The position numbers were made by a program, and so were the translations under genes. Positions 47,121 through 56,929 of a DNA stretch of 64,000 nt are shown in pieces; the stretch's first letter is position 1, and every line of letters begins with the position of its first letter. The notes below the pieces were generated by a model. That model saw only the letters and a program-made list of their open reading frames with translations. It did no database searches and was not told where the DNA came from. Source of the DNA: Listeria aquatica FSL S10-1188 (lineage in GTDB: Bacteria; Bacillota; Bacilli; Lactobacillales; Listeriaceae); contig NZ_AOCG01000002.1 of NCBI RefSeq assembly GCF_000525795.1, positions 62,001-126,000 of the forward strand, written 5' to 3'.

Positions 47121-49815
47121 TTAATGAATGAGTTTACTTCGTTTTGCTTTGGCCGAGAGTTTCGGCACAACTCGATCGAGTGGTTTTTTCAAAAGAGTTC
47201 CAATCAAAATGAATATAATCATAAAGCCAAACAAGACACCTATATCTAAATAAGCACCTGGCCAGTAGATTCCGCCAACGCTTTCGCGGATTAAGTTCAC
47301 AGCATAAGTGAATGGCAAGAATGGATAAATCGCTTGGAAAAACGGCGGTGACACTTGAATCGGGAAGTTTCCACCCGCGCCAGAAATTTGTAAAACAAGA
47401 AGAATAATCGCGATCCCTTTTCCGACATTGTTAAATAAAGAAACAAGCGTGTACACGATCGTCATGAAGACCATACTGATGAAAAGACTAAATATAATAT
47501 GCCAAACTGGTTCACGAATATACACATGGAGCAAGAAAATATTTCCGAGTGTAACGAACAAGGCTTGCATAAATCCAATGGAGAGAAAAGTTAAAAGTCG
47601 ACCAAAATAGCGATGAATATTCGTAAAGATCCCACCTGGAACTTCAACATCCACCCGGAGAAGTGAGATAACAAGTAGAGCTCCTACCCAAAGACAAAGC
47701 GCTGTGTAAAACGGTGAGGAAGCAGAGCCGTAATTTGGAATTTTGTAATACTCCGTTTGATTTAGCTGTACCGGGCTCGCGATAAAGTCACTGTCCTTAT
47801 CCGCATCATTTCGAAGGAACGAGATAATTTCTTGCAAATTATATTCCTTATCAAAATCATTTATCTTAGAAGCCGCTTGATTGATTGCTTTTTCAAATGT
47901 AGGCAGCTCATTTCGCGAAAGATCAGCTGCGATCGTTACTGCTTTTTCAAGCTCAGGCATCTTTTCTTTGATCAATTTGGAAGCCGCTTGTAACTCTTTT
48001 TCAAGATTCGGAAGATCATTTCGAACAAAATCTCCTGCTCGGTGTAGCTTCGTTTTAATAGCCGGGAAATCATTGCGGTAAAAAACAGCCGCTTGATTGA
48101 TTCCAGAAATCACTTGATCGAGTTTAGTATCAATCAACTGAGAAGTATCCTTCAAGATTTTTTCAATTTCCGGCAGTTTAGCTTGAAACTCTTTCAAATA
48201 AGCTTGACCTGTTTGAAGAGTTTTCTTCGAGTTTTTCAAAACATCAGCAATTTCCGGTATTTTCCCTTGAGCCGTTTTCAAAAGCTCTCCAGATTTCGCT
48301 AAATCCGCCTTGATTTGACTAAGCCCCGCCTTGATTTTTGGAACAATCGTGCTATCATATTTTCCAAGAATTTGGTCTAGCTTGCCGCTAATTTGCTTCG
48401 CCTCGCTGTTCAAACGATCTACGAGCTCTTCGGCCGGTTGTTTGCCGGCCTGAACGTCTTGCTTCAACTTCTTAACCGTTTCTTTTTGCTCAGCAAGTAG
48501 CTGTTTCACTCCCGATAAATCAGAAATAAAGCCATCTAAAGGATGATTGGGAAGCGTCTCGTTAAGCTCTGTCAACAAATCAATTTGTTTCGTAAGAAGC
48601 CCTTCTAAGTCCGTCATTTGTTTTTCAATTTGATTTAGCGCTTTTAGAGCCTCTTCAGGCGTCAAGTTGCCATCCTTCAGATCCCCTGTGATCGCGACAA
48701 CATTATCCGCAACTTGTTTCATTAGCGTCAAATTCGTTTTAATCGCTGGCGCTACCGTATCAAAAGAGGCATCCACTTGATCTGCAAATTTCGAAACTTC
48801 ACTTGCGTACCGACTACCATCCGAAGCGATTTTTTGTACTTCTGGAAGCGCCTCTTCCGCTGTATTAATGATCCCAAGTGCCTGACTGGATTCATCCAAG
48901 GCATCATTCAAGGTTTTTTTCACCGTACCAAAGTTTGCCTCTACTTCGTTAATTCCCGCCGCCACTTTGCGAATTTCCGGTATTTTCGTTTGCAGAGTTA
49001 AAATTTCACCGCCCAGTTCATCCATTTTCGGAATGGCTGCTTCTACTTTTAAAAGTTCAGAAGCCGCTTCATTCAGCTCTGGTATGCGGTCACTTAATTC
49101 TTCCACCTGTTGAGCTTTTTCCTTGATGTCCGGAAGTTTCGACTCAATTCGCTGTGCCTCTTCTCCCATTTTGTTCATTTCTGGGATTGCATCTTGAACA
49201 GCAAAAACTTTATTTTTCACTTTTCGAATAGTCGGCAGCTCATTTTCAAGGTCAATCCCCGCCTCGTTAAACTCAGCAAGAACCGATTTACTAACAGTCC
49301 CCACAAATTCACTGCTAATTTGATTCACAATCGTTGAAGCCCCAGCATCCGTCATCTTAGGCGCTATCGCATTGATTTTTTCATTTACCGAATAATCAAT
49401 TTGCGGTTTCTTAGCGTCATCAGTCACAACCGATACCATATCCTTCGAAAAGTCAGCTGGGATGTGGATTGCCGCATAATATTTCCCACTTTTTACACCC
49501 TTTTGTGCTTTCTCGTTGCTGACAAAAGTCCATCCTAATTTATCATTTTTCTTCAATTCTTTCTTAAGTTCAGTTCCCACATTCACTTTTTGATCTTTTC
49601 CAGGAACTGAAACCTCAGCACCTTTATCATCGATGGAAACCGCTACTTTGATTCCTTTGGTATTAGAATACGGGTCCCAGAGCGCTTCAATGTTGAACCA
49701 TGCATAAAGCGAAGGCAAAATGATTAGAGCAATCACAAGGAGAAGTGCTAGTGGCGCTTTAAAGACACGTCGCCAATCTAAAATAAAAATTCCAAATACC
49801 TTTTTTTATTTTAAT
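47121..49815 (-). CDS. yhgE: YhgE/Pip-type membrane protein
   Basis: About 895 aa. N-terminal membrane helix (A-L-L-L-V-I-A-L-I-I-L-P-S-L-Y-A-W-F-N-I), a very long extracytoplasmic coiled-coil stalk with repeated I-P-E-I/L-x-x units, then five or six C-terminal ABC-2-like helices. It resembles phage infection protein/YhgE and ESX-linked proteins. The open frame starts with GTG 49736, but homologous residues K-V-F-G-I-F-I-L-D-W-R-R-V-F-K continue upstream to a T7 run at 49801-49807. No ATG fits there; ATT 49815 with AGGAGGGG is the best spaced. Confidence 0.83.
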
Positions 49816-49821
49816 CCCCTC

Positions 49822-50466
49822 CTATCTAAATGTTTGCACGATAAATTTATTTATTAATTCTTTCACGTTTTTTCTTGCTTCCTCGTAACTTCCACTCTGC
49901 AGATTTTTTATAACCAAACTCATTCCTTGCTCCGTTTCTGCAGCCAAAATAAGAGGTAATACTTTGATTTCCTTTTGTGCTTTTAGATCAAAATCGTTTT
50001 CTAGCACTTGAATAAAACGGTCAGCATAACTATTTTGCATAAGATGAACAAAGCTTTTGAGTGAATCAAACAAAACTTCGATGTAAAGAGTTTCCTGCTT
50101 TTTTTGCAAATGCTTTTGAAGAATTTCTTTTTTCTCTTCAAACCGTTCAGCTTCAAAAGTAATTCGCTTATTTTCCAATTTAGAAATCGTCTGAAGAACT
50201 AGTATTTCAACGATTTCAAGTAGCGAGACAAAATGACTTGCTGTCATTTCACTTTCAATGACTGTCGCTCCCCGATTAACCTTTATTTCTAACAATTGTT
50301 CGGCTTCAAGTCGTGCGATCGCCTTCCTAACAGGTGTCCTTGAAATATGTAACTCACTCGCGATAGAAGCTTCAGAAATATGATCGCCAACCCGTAGTTT
50401 TCCGCTTAAAATCTTTTCTTTGATCGTTGCGTAAGCTAATTTTTCAAACGTTTCTTTTTCAGGCAC
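49822..50466 (-). CDS. GntR family regulator
   Basis: 214 aa. HTH: A-T-I-K-E-K-I-L-S-G-K-L-R-V-G-D-H-I-S-E-A-S-I-A-S-E-L-H-I-S-R-T-P-V-R-K-A-I. The helical C-terminal domain is of the same subclass as the 46195 regulator. It is immediately upstream of yhgE (stop and the yhgE SD overlap), so the two are co-transcribed and coupled. Confidence 0.9.
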   Translation of the reverse strand: MPEKETFEKLAYATIKEKILSGKLRVGDHISEASIASELHISRTPVRKAIARLEAEQLLEIKVNRGATVIESEMTASHFVSLLEIVEILVLQTISKLENKRITFEAERFEEKKEILQKHLQKKQETLYIEVLFDSLKSFVHLMQNSYADRFIQVLENDFDLKAQKEIKVLPLILAAETEQGMSLVIKNLQSGSYEEARKNVKELINKFIVQTFR

Positions 50467-50484
50467 TCAGCCTTCCTCCTTCTT

Positions 50485-51441
50485 TTAAAAATACTTTTTC
50501 CTCCAAAAAACGAGGGTTACAACAAGCGTTACGACAAGAATAAATATCATAATAAGTGAAAAAGCATGGGCATACTCGGCAAATGGCAATTTCACGTTCA
50601 TACCGTAAATACTTCCTATAATTGTTGGGAGAGACAAAATAATCGTAAATGATGTCAAAAACTTCATGACCATGTTCAAGTTGTTGGATATGACAGAAGA
50701 AAAAATATCTGACATCCCACTAATGATTTGCGTATATGTATCTGTCATCGCAATAGCTTGTTTGTTTTCGACAAGAACATCTTGCAACAAGTCACGATTC
50801 CCTTTATCCCACATAAAATGGCCTACACTTGCAATCTTATCTAAAGTTGCCTTATTAGATTGTAGAGCAGTAGCAAAAAACACAAGACTTTTTTGAACAG
50901 CCATAAATGCATATAACTCTTCATTTTTCATCGATTGTTTAATTTTTAATTCTAGTTGATTCGTTGAACGAATGATTTCATTCAAGTAACGCAAATAATA
51001 GAAAGATACAGCATAGAGAATCGTAAGTAAAAACTGCCCACGCTTTTGTGTATCGAAGTATTTTTCTGTTTTATCCGTTCCAACATTTTCTAGTACTGGT
51101 ATTTTCTTGAGTGTAACCGTTATAATCACTTCATGTGTCAAAATAATTCCAATTGGCAGAGTTTCATACATTTTATATCCCATTTCATCTTTTGAAACAT
51201 ACGGACAGTCTACAATCACAAGTGAATGTTTAAAGGTTTCAACCTCTCGCTCCATCTCTACCCGTGAGCGTTCCTCCGTATCGAGTGCATCGAAAAAATA
51301 GTCATGCGGAATCCCATATTTTTCACATAACTGGTCAACTTCTTCATCCGTCGGTGCCGTTACTTTAATCCAGCAGCTTGAATTTGGTGCATCAATCTGT
51401 TTGATTTTATGCTGCTCATCTGTTTCAAAGAACTCAATCAT
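50485..51441 (-). CDS. corA: CorA family Mg2+/divalent cation channel
   Basis: 318 aa. A large N-terminal cytosolic domain with E-R-S-R-V-E (funnel start), a long stalk helix, and two C-terminal membrane helices with the Y-G-M-N selectivity motif (I-G-S-I-Y-G-M-N-V-K-L-P-F). It forms pentameric channels. It precedes the GntR-yhgE genes by 18 nt. Confidence 0.94.
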   Translation of the reverse strand: MIEFFETDEQHKIKQIDAPNSSCWIKVTAPTDEEVDQLCEKYGIPHDYFFDALDTEERSRVEMEREVETFKHSLVIVDCPYVSKDEMGYKMYETLPIGIILTHEVIITVTLKKIPVLENVGTDKTEKYFDTQKRGQFLLTILYAVSFYYLRYLNEIIRSTNQLELKIKQSMKNEELYAFMAVQKSLVFFATALQSNKATLDKIASVGHFMWDKGNRDLLQDVLVENKQAIAMTDTYTQIISGMSDIFSSVISNNLNMVMKFLTSFTIILSLPTIIGSIYGMNVKLPFAEYAHAFSLIMIFILVVTLVVTLVFWRKKYF

Positions 51442-51553
51442 ATTTCTTCCCTCGCTTCATAGAAACTCTCCTTCTATATTAGCAATTTTTCCGCGTATTG
51501 TCGCTTTTATTTGTTTATTACAACAGATGCTATCTTATCACTCAATACAAAAA

Positions 51554-51590
51554 GATGCAAAGACGTTTACTACTGAAACATCTTTGCATC
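51554..51590. terminator. terminator after the permease
   Basis: Stem GATGCAAAGA / TCTTTGCATC with an inner GTTT/AAAC pair. Confidence 0.82.
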
Positions 51591-51596
51591 ACTTAG

Positions 51597-52986
51597 TTAT
51601 TTATTTAGCTGACTGTGCCGCTTTCCGTATAAGAAATAAATCAGTAAACCAATTGCGAACCAAATCCCACATACGAGCCATGTGAGGGGTTGGAGTCGCG
51701 TTATTAGGAACAAGCAAAGTAAGGTTGAGACGATCGGCAAGACAGGATAAAATGGTGTTTTAAAGCCATCTTGCGACACTTCTTTATTTTTTCTAAGGAA
51801 TAAAATTCCAAATGAAACCATCATGAAAGCAAACAGTGTCCCCATATTAACAAGCTCTGCTAAGCGGCTTAAAGGAACCACACCTGCAAAAAAAAGCGAT
51901 AATCGTTGAATAAATCCATGTATTTTTCACTGGCGTATGATGCTTAGGATTCACTTCTGCCATCATTTTCGGGAGCAAACCATCACGACCCAGTGCGTAT
52001 ACAAGTCGTGTTCCACCATAAAGCATCACGAGAATAACGGTCAGCATTCCAATAACAGCACCGAGTGAAATGATCCCCGCAACCCAGTTTTGGTCAATCA
52101 ACTGCAATGCAAAGGCAACAGGATCAGAAACATTTAAATTCTTGTAAGATGCAATCCCCGTAAGGACCACAGAAACTGCCATATAAAGTATCGTACATAC
52201 AAGAAGTGAACCGATGATTCCAATCGGCATATTTCTTTTCGGATTTTTCACTTCTTCAGCTGCACTGGATACAGCATCAAATCCAAGATAGGCGAAAAAG
52301 ACAAGAGCCGCGCCATTTAGAACCCCAGAAAAACCAAATGGCATGAAAGGCTGCCAGTTAGATGGTTTTACATAAAATACACCTACAATAAGAAATAACA
52401 GGATAACTCCAATTTTAAGAAATACGATCATTGTATTAACGCGTGTTGATTCTTTGATTCCTCGAGTTAGTAAGAAAGCCACTAAAAAGACGATTAAAAT
52501 AGCTGGAATATTAATATAAGTCCCGTTTGCAGGATCAAAAGAATTGGAAAATGCGGCTGGAATTTCGATATGAAACCCTCTCAAAAAGGCATTTAAATAG
52601 GAAGACCAACCACTTGCAACAGAAGCCACTGCTAGCCCGTACTCAAGCAAGAGCGCCCATCCAAGTAGCCACGCAATAAATTCACCAAAAATCACATAAC
52701 CATAAGTATATGCGCTTCCTGCAACAGGTACAGCAGAAGCAAATTCAGAATAGCACATCGCTGCAAGTGCACAAACAACGGCCGCAATGACAAATGAAAA
52801 GACGATGGCAGGTCCTGAATGAAGTGCAGCAACAGTTCCAGGTAAAATAAAAATTCCGGTCCCAACAATGGCCCCCACACCTAGTAAAATTAAATCCATT
52901 CCATTTAAGGTTTGTTTTAATTGGATACTTCCACTTTTATTTTTGTGAATTAAATCATGGATCGGTTTTTTTCTAAAGATAGACAA
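51597..52986 (-). CDS. APC amino-acid permease (frame break)
   Basis: About 463 aa, cationic amino-acid transporter type with 12 or more helices. Helix 1 motif G-V-G-A-I-V-G-T-G-I-F-I-L-P-G and F-F-A-Y-L-G-F-D-A-V-S-S are family hallmarks. A8 (51888-51895) breaks the frame; with A7 it reads A-F-F-A-G-V-V-P-L-S-R-L-A-E-L. Neighbour of ltaP, divergent, as I recall for lmo0644-0645. Confidence 0.88.
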
Positions 52987-53192
52987 ACTTTTTCACACTC
53001 CCTCTACTTCAATACAACTTTTTTCTATCATACATTTTTACACGTTAAAGTTCAATAGCATTAAAGAAATAAAATTATTTTTTATTTGACGAGAATATTT
53101 GTACTTATATCGGGTTTGTTGTAAAATAGCTATAATTGGAAAAGTTGCCTTTGTGCAAATCCATTATTTTAAAATAGAAAGAGGCTATAGCA

Positions 53193-55029
53193 TTGCTAAT
53201 CATTTATCTTCTTTTAATCGTTGGTCAATTTGCATTTGCTTATTTTCAAATTTTTCAAGACCCAAGCTTTTTTTAGCTTCATAGCAGATTTGGCTTTCGT
53301 TTTTCTCATTCTTCTATTCGTTCATGCATTTGTCAAAGAACGTTATCATATTTACGTTTACGCTTCGCTCACCTTTATTGTTGGCGTACTCATGTTGGTA
53401 TTCGTTTTATATAGCCGCTTCTATCATGAAATTCCAACCTATCACAGCTTCTCGCTAATTGGCGAAGTTGGCGTTGTAAAAGATAGTGCCTCAAGTTTAC
53501 TTAAATGGTATGACTGGTTGTTCTTTGCTAATTTATTGCTTTTCCCTGTCGTTCTTTACTTACGACTTAAAAAACACGTTGCTTTTAAATCTTTTCGAAT
53601 CAAGCGTAACTGGTTTGGGGCTCTTGCTTCTATTTCGGTTTTACTGATCGGACTTTTCACTTACGACATGATGAATCAAAATATTATCAGTGATACAAAA
53701 CGTGCTGAAAAAATGGGCGTGTTTACTTTTAACCTCGCCACTGCTTTTACCGGAACCGCCCATGTTCGTGCAGCTGATTTAAATGCTCAAAATGTTCAAA
53801 AGCTAAAAGGAATAACACCGAAGAAAAATCCTAAATATTTTGGAACAGCTAAAGGAAAAAACTTGATTATCATTCAATTAGAATCCTTGCAGCGGAATTT
53901 GACAAGTGTCAAAATAAACGGGCAGTCTATTACGCCAACGCTTGACAAATTGCAAAACGAAACGCTTTACTCTGATTCGTTTTTCCAAACCGTTTCAAAA
54001 TCAAACACAGCTGATGCGGAATGGTCCGTTTATACTTCTACATTCCCAAGTGGCTACTACACGAACACACAAACTTATGGAAACCGAGTCATTCCTGGCT
54101 TGCCACGCGTTCTTGGAAAGAAAGGTTATACATCTGCTACGTTCCATACAAACGATGCAAGTTTTTATAACCGTGAGAATTTCTATCCAGCAGTTGGTTT
54201 TGATAAATTTTATGATCGTTCATTTTTTGGAGACGAAGACAAAATTGGATTTTCTGCAAGTGATGAAGTCTTGTATAAAAAATCACTGCCTGTTCTTGAA
54301 GAGCACTATACAAACAAAGAGCCTTTTTATGCCCAGCTTATTTCTGTAAGTTCACACATGCCATTTAAAATTCCAGAAGAAAAACAAGAATTGACACTTC
54401 CAGCGGATCTTGAAGGCACGGAATTAGGAGATTACTTCCAAGCCGTACATTATGCGGATAAACAACTTGGTCAATTTATTGATGAACTAAAGGCAAAAGG
54501 AATTTGGGATGATTCTGTTGTTGTGATGTACGGTGATCACCATATTATCGACACAACAGCACTTCCTGACAATCAAAAGAAATATATTAATCGTTCCTCA
54601 GAACTGAAAGCTCAACCTGCTGATGATTATCGTATTCCATTTTTCCTTCATGCTCCTGGAATTGAAAAAACTGGGAAAATCAATAATATTGGTGGGGAAA
54701 TTGATGTAATGCCAACAGTTCTAAATCTTCTTGGTATCAAGACGGATAATCAAATTATGTTCGGGGAAGACATTTTAAATTCTAAGACAAACTTTGTTCC
54801 TGAGCGATATACAATGCCTGAAGGTAGTTATTTTGCTAATGATTATATGTACGCGCCAGATGAAAGTTTTGAAACTGGGAAAGCTACCCACTATGATGGT
54901 TCGAAAATGCCACTAAACGACTCCATCAAAGAACGCTTTGATGCTAGTCGGAAGTTGTTGCAGTACTCAGATAGCTATGTGGAAAATTTCCCGAAACAAA
55001 AAGATGAAGAAAAGCAAGAGGAGAAATAA
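53193..55029 (+). CDS. ltaP: lipoteichoic acid primase LtaP (frame break)
   Basis: LtaS-family sulfatase that adds the first glycerol-phosphate to the glycolipid anchor. The visible long frame starts at 53221 in the wrong frame. TTG at 53193 with GAGG upstream gives L-I-I-Y-L-L-L-I-V-G-Q-F-A-F-A-Y, and T7 (53268-53274) corrected to T6 joins S-F-F-S-F-I-A-D-L. Five N-terminal helices are followed by the extracellular enzyme domain: I-I-Q-L-E-S (metal), catalytic threonine in S-N-T-A-D-A-E-W, Y-G-D-H-H (metal). About 612 aa. Confidence 0.86.
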
Positions 55030-55058
55030 AAAACGAGACTAACTAGCCAAAAATAAAA

Positions 55059-55125
55059 GAACAGAAATCGTTCAATGAAACCATTTGCAGAAATGGTAGA
55101 CTTGACGATTCTGTTCTTTTTTGTT
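55059..55125 (+). terminator. terminator after ltaP
   Basis: Stem AGAACAGA-n-TCGT / ACGA-n-TCTGTTCT with a long loop, then T6. Confidence 0.75.
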
Positions 55126-55142
55126 TTATTCCGAGCTTATTT

Positions 55143-55873
55143 TTATTTGGTTTTCTTCCAATTTTTCCGCTTAAAAGTAAATTGCTTCATCCACGGTAAG
55201 CCCTTCTTAAGCGCGATATAACCAATTATCGCAATAACAAGTGCTCCTAAAATATCTACAATGATGTCTCCCATCGTATCAGCAAGTGCTGCCCGTCCAA
55301 CATAAGGCGTGCCTCCTGATGATTCAAAGCGTTGCATGTTAAGTCCAAGTAACCCATCAAACGTGTATTCATAGACTTCCCAAAATGCGCCAAGTGTGAC
55401 TGCGAAACAAAAAAGAAAAAAACAGCTACAAAGCCTGGCTTCATTTTCAATACAACATTTTCATTGAAGTTCAACAAGCTTACAAAAGAAAAGCCTATCG
55501 CTCCTAGCATCGCACCACTGAAAATATGCAAAATTTTGTCCCAATAAGGAACGATCGAATAAAACTTTTGAATTGTTCCTAAATAAATGGAACCGTAAAG
55601 GAAAATAATAAACAATAAATACACGAGTCCAGGAATTTCAAACTTAAAACTTCTTGCAAGAATTGACGGAAGCGCCAAAATTAAAATCCCTAAAATAATT
55701 TCGACCAATAAAAAAATATAGTCACTTTGTAAAGTTACTTTTGGGCCGTGTACGGGTTGCTCAACAGGTGCGGTGAAAATCTCAAATACCGTAAAAACAA
55801 GTGACACCGCCATTGACGCAAAAATAAATAGTGCTACCCACTGCGTCCAGTTCAATTTTTTAATCCAGTTCAT
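55143..55873 (-). CDS. YjdF-like (DUF2238) membrane protein (frame break)
   Basis: About 243 aa, seven or so helices. ATG at 55873 after GGGAGG. A7 (55416-55422) needs one more base; then V-F-F-L-F-C-F-A-V-T-L-G-A-F-W-E-V-Y-E-Y is continuous with D-T-M-G-D-I-I-V-D-I-L-G-A, the acidic in-membrane motifs of DUF2238. Function unknown. Confidence 0.8.
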
Positions 55874-55936
55874 TCTTTTGTACCTCCCAATCATTTTAAC
55901 AAGGCTTTCCGCCTTTCTTTACCCAAAAATAGTCAG

Positions 55937-55966
55937 AAAAAAACCGACATGATTTTCTCATGCCGG
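55937..55966 (-). terminator. terminator after rex
   Basis: Stem CCGRCATGA / TCATGYCGG with a T7 tail on the minus strand. Confidence 0.85.
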
Positions 55967-55980
55967 CGCAAAAGCTTTCT

Positions 55981-56631
55981 TTAATTTTTGGAAGGATAAT
56001 TTTCCAAGAAATAAATGAGCGTTTGCAGTTCCGTCGTCAAATCAATGTGGTGTACGCGAACTTGTTTAGGAACGCTGATTCTCGCTGGAGTAAAGTTTAA
56101 AATCCCTTTCACATCAGCTTCTACGAGCTTATCTACCGTTTCCTGAGCTTCATCAGCTGGAACCGTTAAAATGACTACTTCCACTTGATTTTCTTTCAAA
56201 ATCTCTTCCATATCGTTTAAATGATAAATTGGAATTTCTTGTTGAACCGTACCCACTTTGGCAGGATCAACGTCAAAAGCTGCACAAACTCGGATATTGT
56301 TGTTTTTCATGAAGTTATAATGAAGCAGAGCCATCCCAAGGTTTCCGACTCCGATGATGGCTACATTAGTTTCTTTATCTTGACTTAATGTTTTACCAAA
56401 AAAATCAAGTATGTAAGAAACATTATAGCCATACCCTTTTTTCCCTAATGCTCCAAAGTAAGAGAAATCACGACGAATCGTTGCAGAGTCCACTTTCACA
56501 GCTTCGCTTAATTCCGCTGAAGAAACGCGCTCCTTGCCTGATTCGTAAAGATATTTCAAATAACGATGATAAAGCGGTAAACGCTTCGCCGTCGCCTGCG
56601 GGATTTTTGTTGTTTCATCCATATTCTTCAT
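55981..56631 (-). CDS. rex: redox-sensing repressor Rex
   Basis: 216 aa. N-terminal winged helix ([24 protein letters not shown]) and Rossmann NADH-binding domain with I-I-G-V-G-N-L-G. It represses fermentation and anaerobic genes until NADH rises. Divergent from ydiF across a 298-bp gap, the conserved Bacillales arrangement. An ATG four codons in (56622) is also possible. Confidence 0.95.
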   Translation of the reverse strand: MKNMDETTKIPQATAKRLPLYHRYLKYLYESGKERVSSAELSEAVKVDSATIRRDFSYFGALGKKGYGYNVSYILDFFGKTLSQDKETNVAIIGVGNLGMALLHYNFMKNNNIRVCAAFDVDPAKVGTVQQEIPIYHLNDMEEILKENQVEVVILTVPADEAQETVDKLVEADVKGILNFTPARISVPKQVRVHHIDLTTELQTLIYFLENYPSKN

Positions 56632-56856
56632 TCGTCCTTTCTACCTTAAAATTCACTTTTTTTGACTACAAATCTGCAGTTAATTTAGTTTGAAGCTGTT
56701 CTTACTTTCACAATGCTTGCTTTACTACTATAAACATTTCACAAGCAATGCACAATCTTTTTGCTCAAAAAAAACCAAAAAAAAGTACTTAATTGTTTAA
56801 TTCAACAGACCGTTCTATTTTATTTTACTGTAAAATCACAAATAAAGCTAACTATT

Positions 56857-56907
56857 TCACATAATTTTTTTTATGTGATTGCATGATAAACCGCTTTAAG
56901 CTAAACT
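56857..56907 (+). promoter_or_regulatory. ydiF promoter with adjacent palindrome
   Basis: Perfect palindrome TCACATAA-T6-TTATGTGA (56857-56878) abuts the -35 TTGCAT (56879-56884). After a 17-nt spacer comes TAAACT (56902-56907). Placement right upstream of -35 fits an activator or upstream repressor site. Confidence 0.6.
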
Positions 56908-56929
56908 AATAGAGATGGGAGAGAGAAAA

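Noticed and set aside
47428-49337. Several plus-strand frames inside yhgE
   Set aside because: Short, antisense to the coiled-coil stalk, no ribosome-binding sites.
53221-53290. ltaP start at 53221
   Set aside because: The first codons are out of frame with the real N-terminal helix, which begins at TTG 53193 with an SD; the shift is a T7 run.
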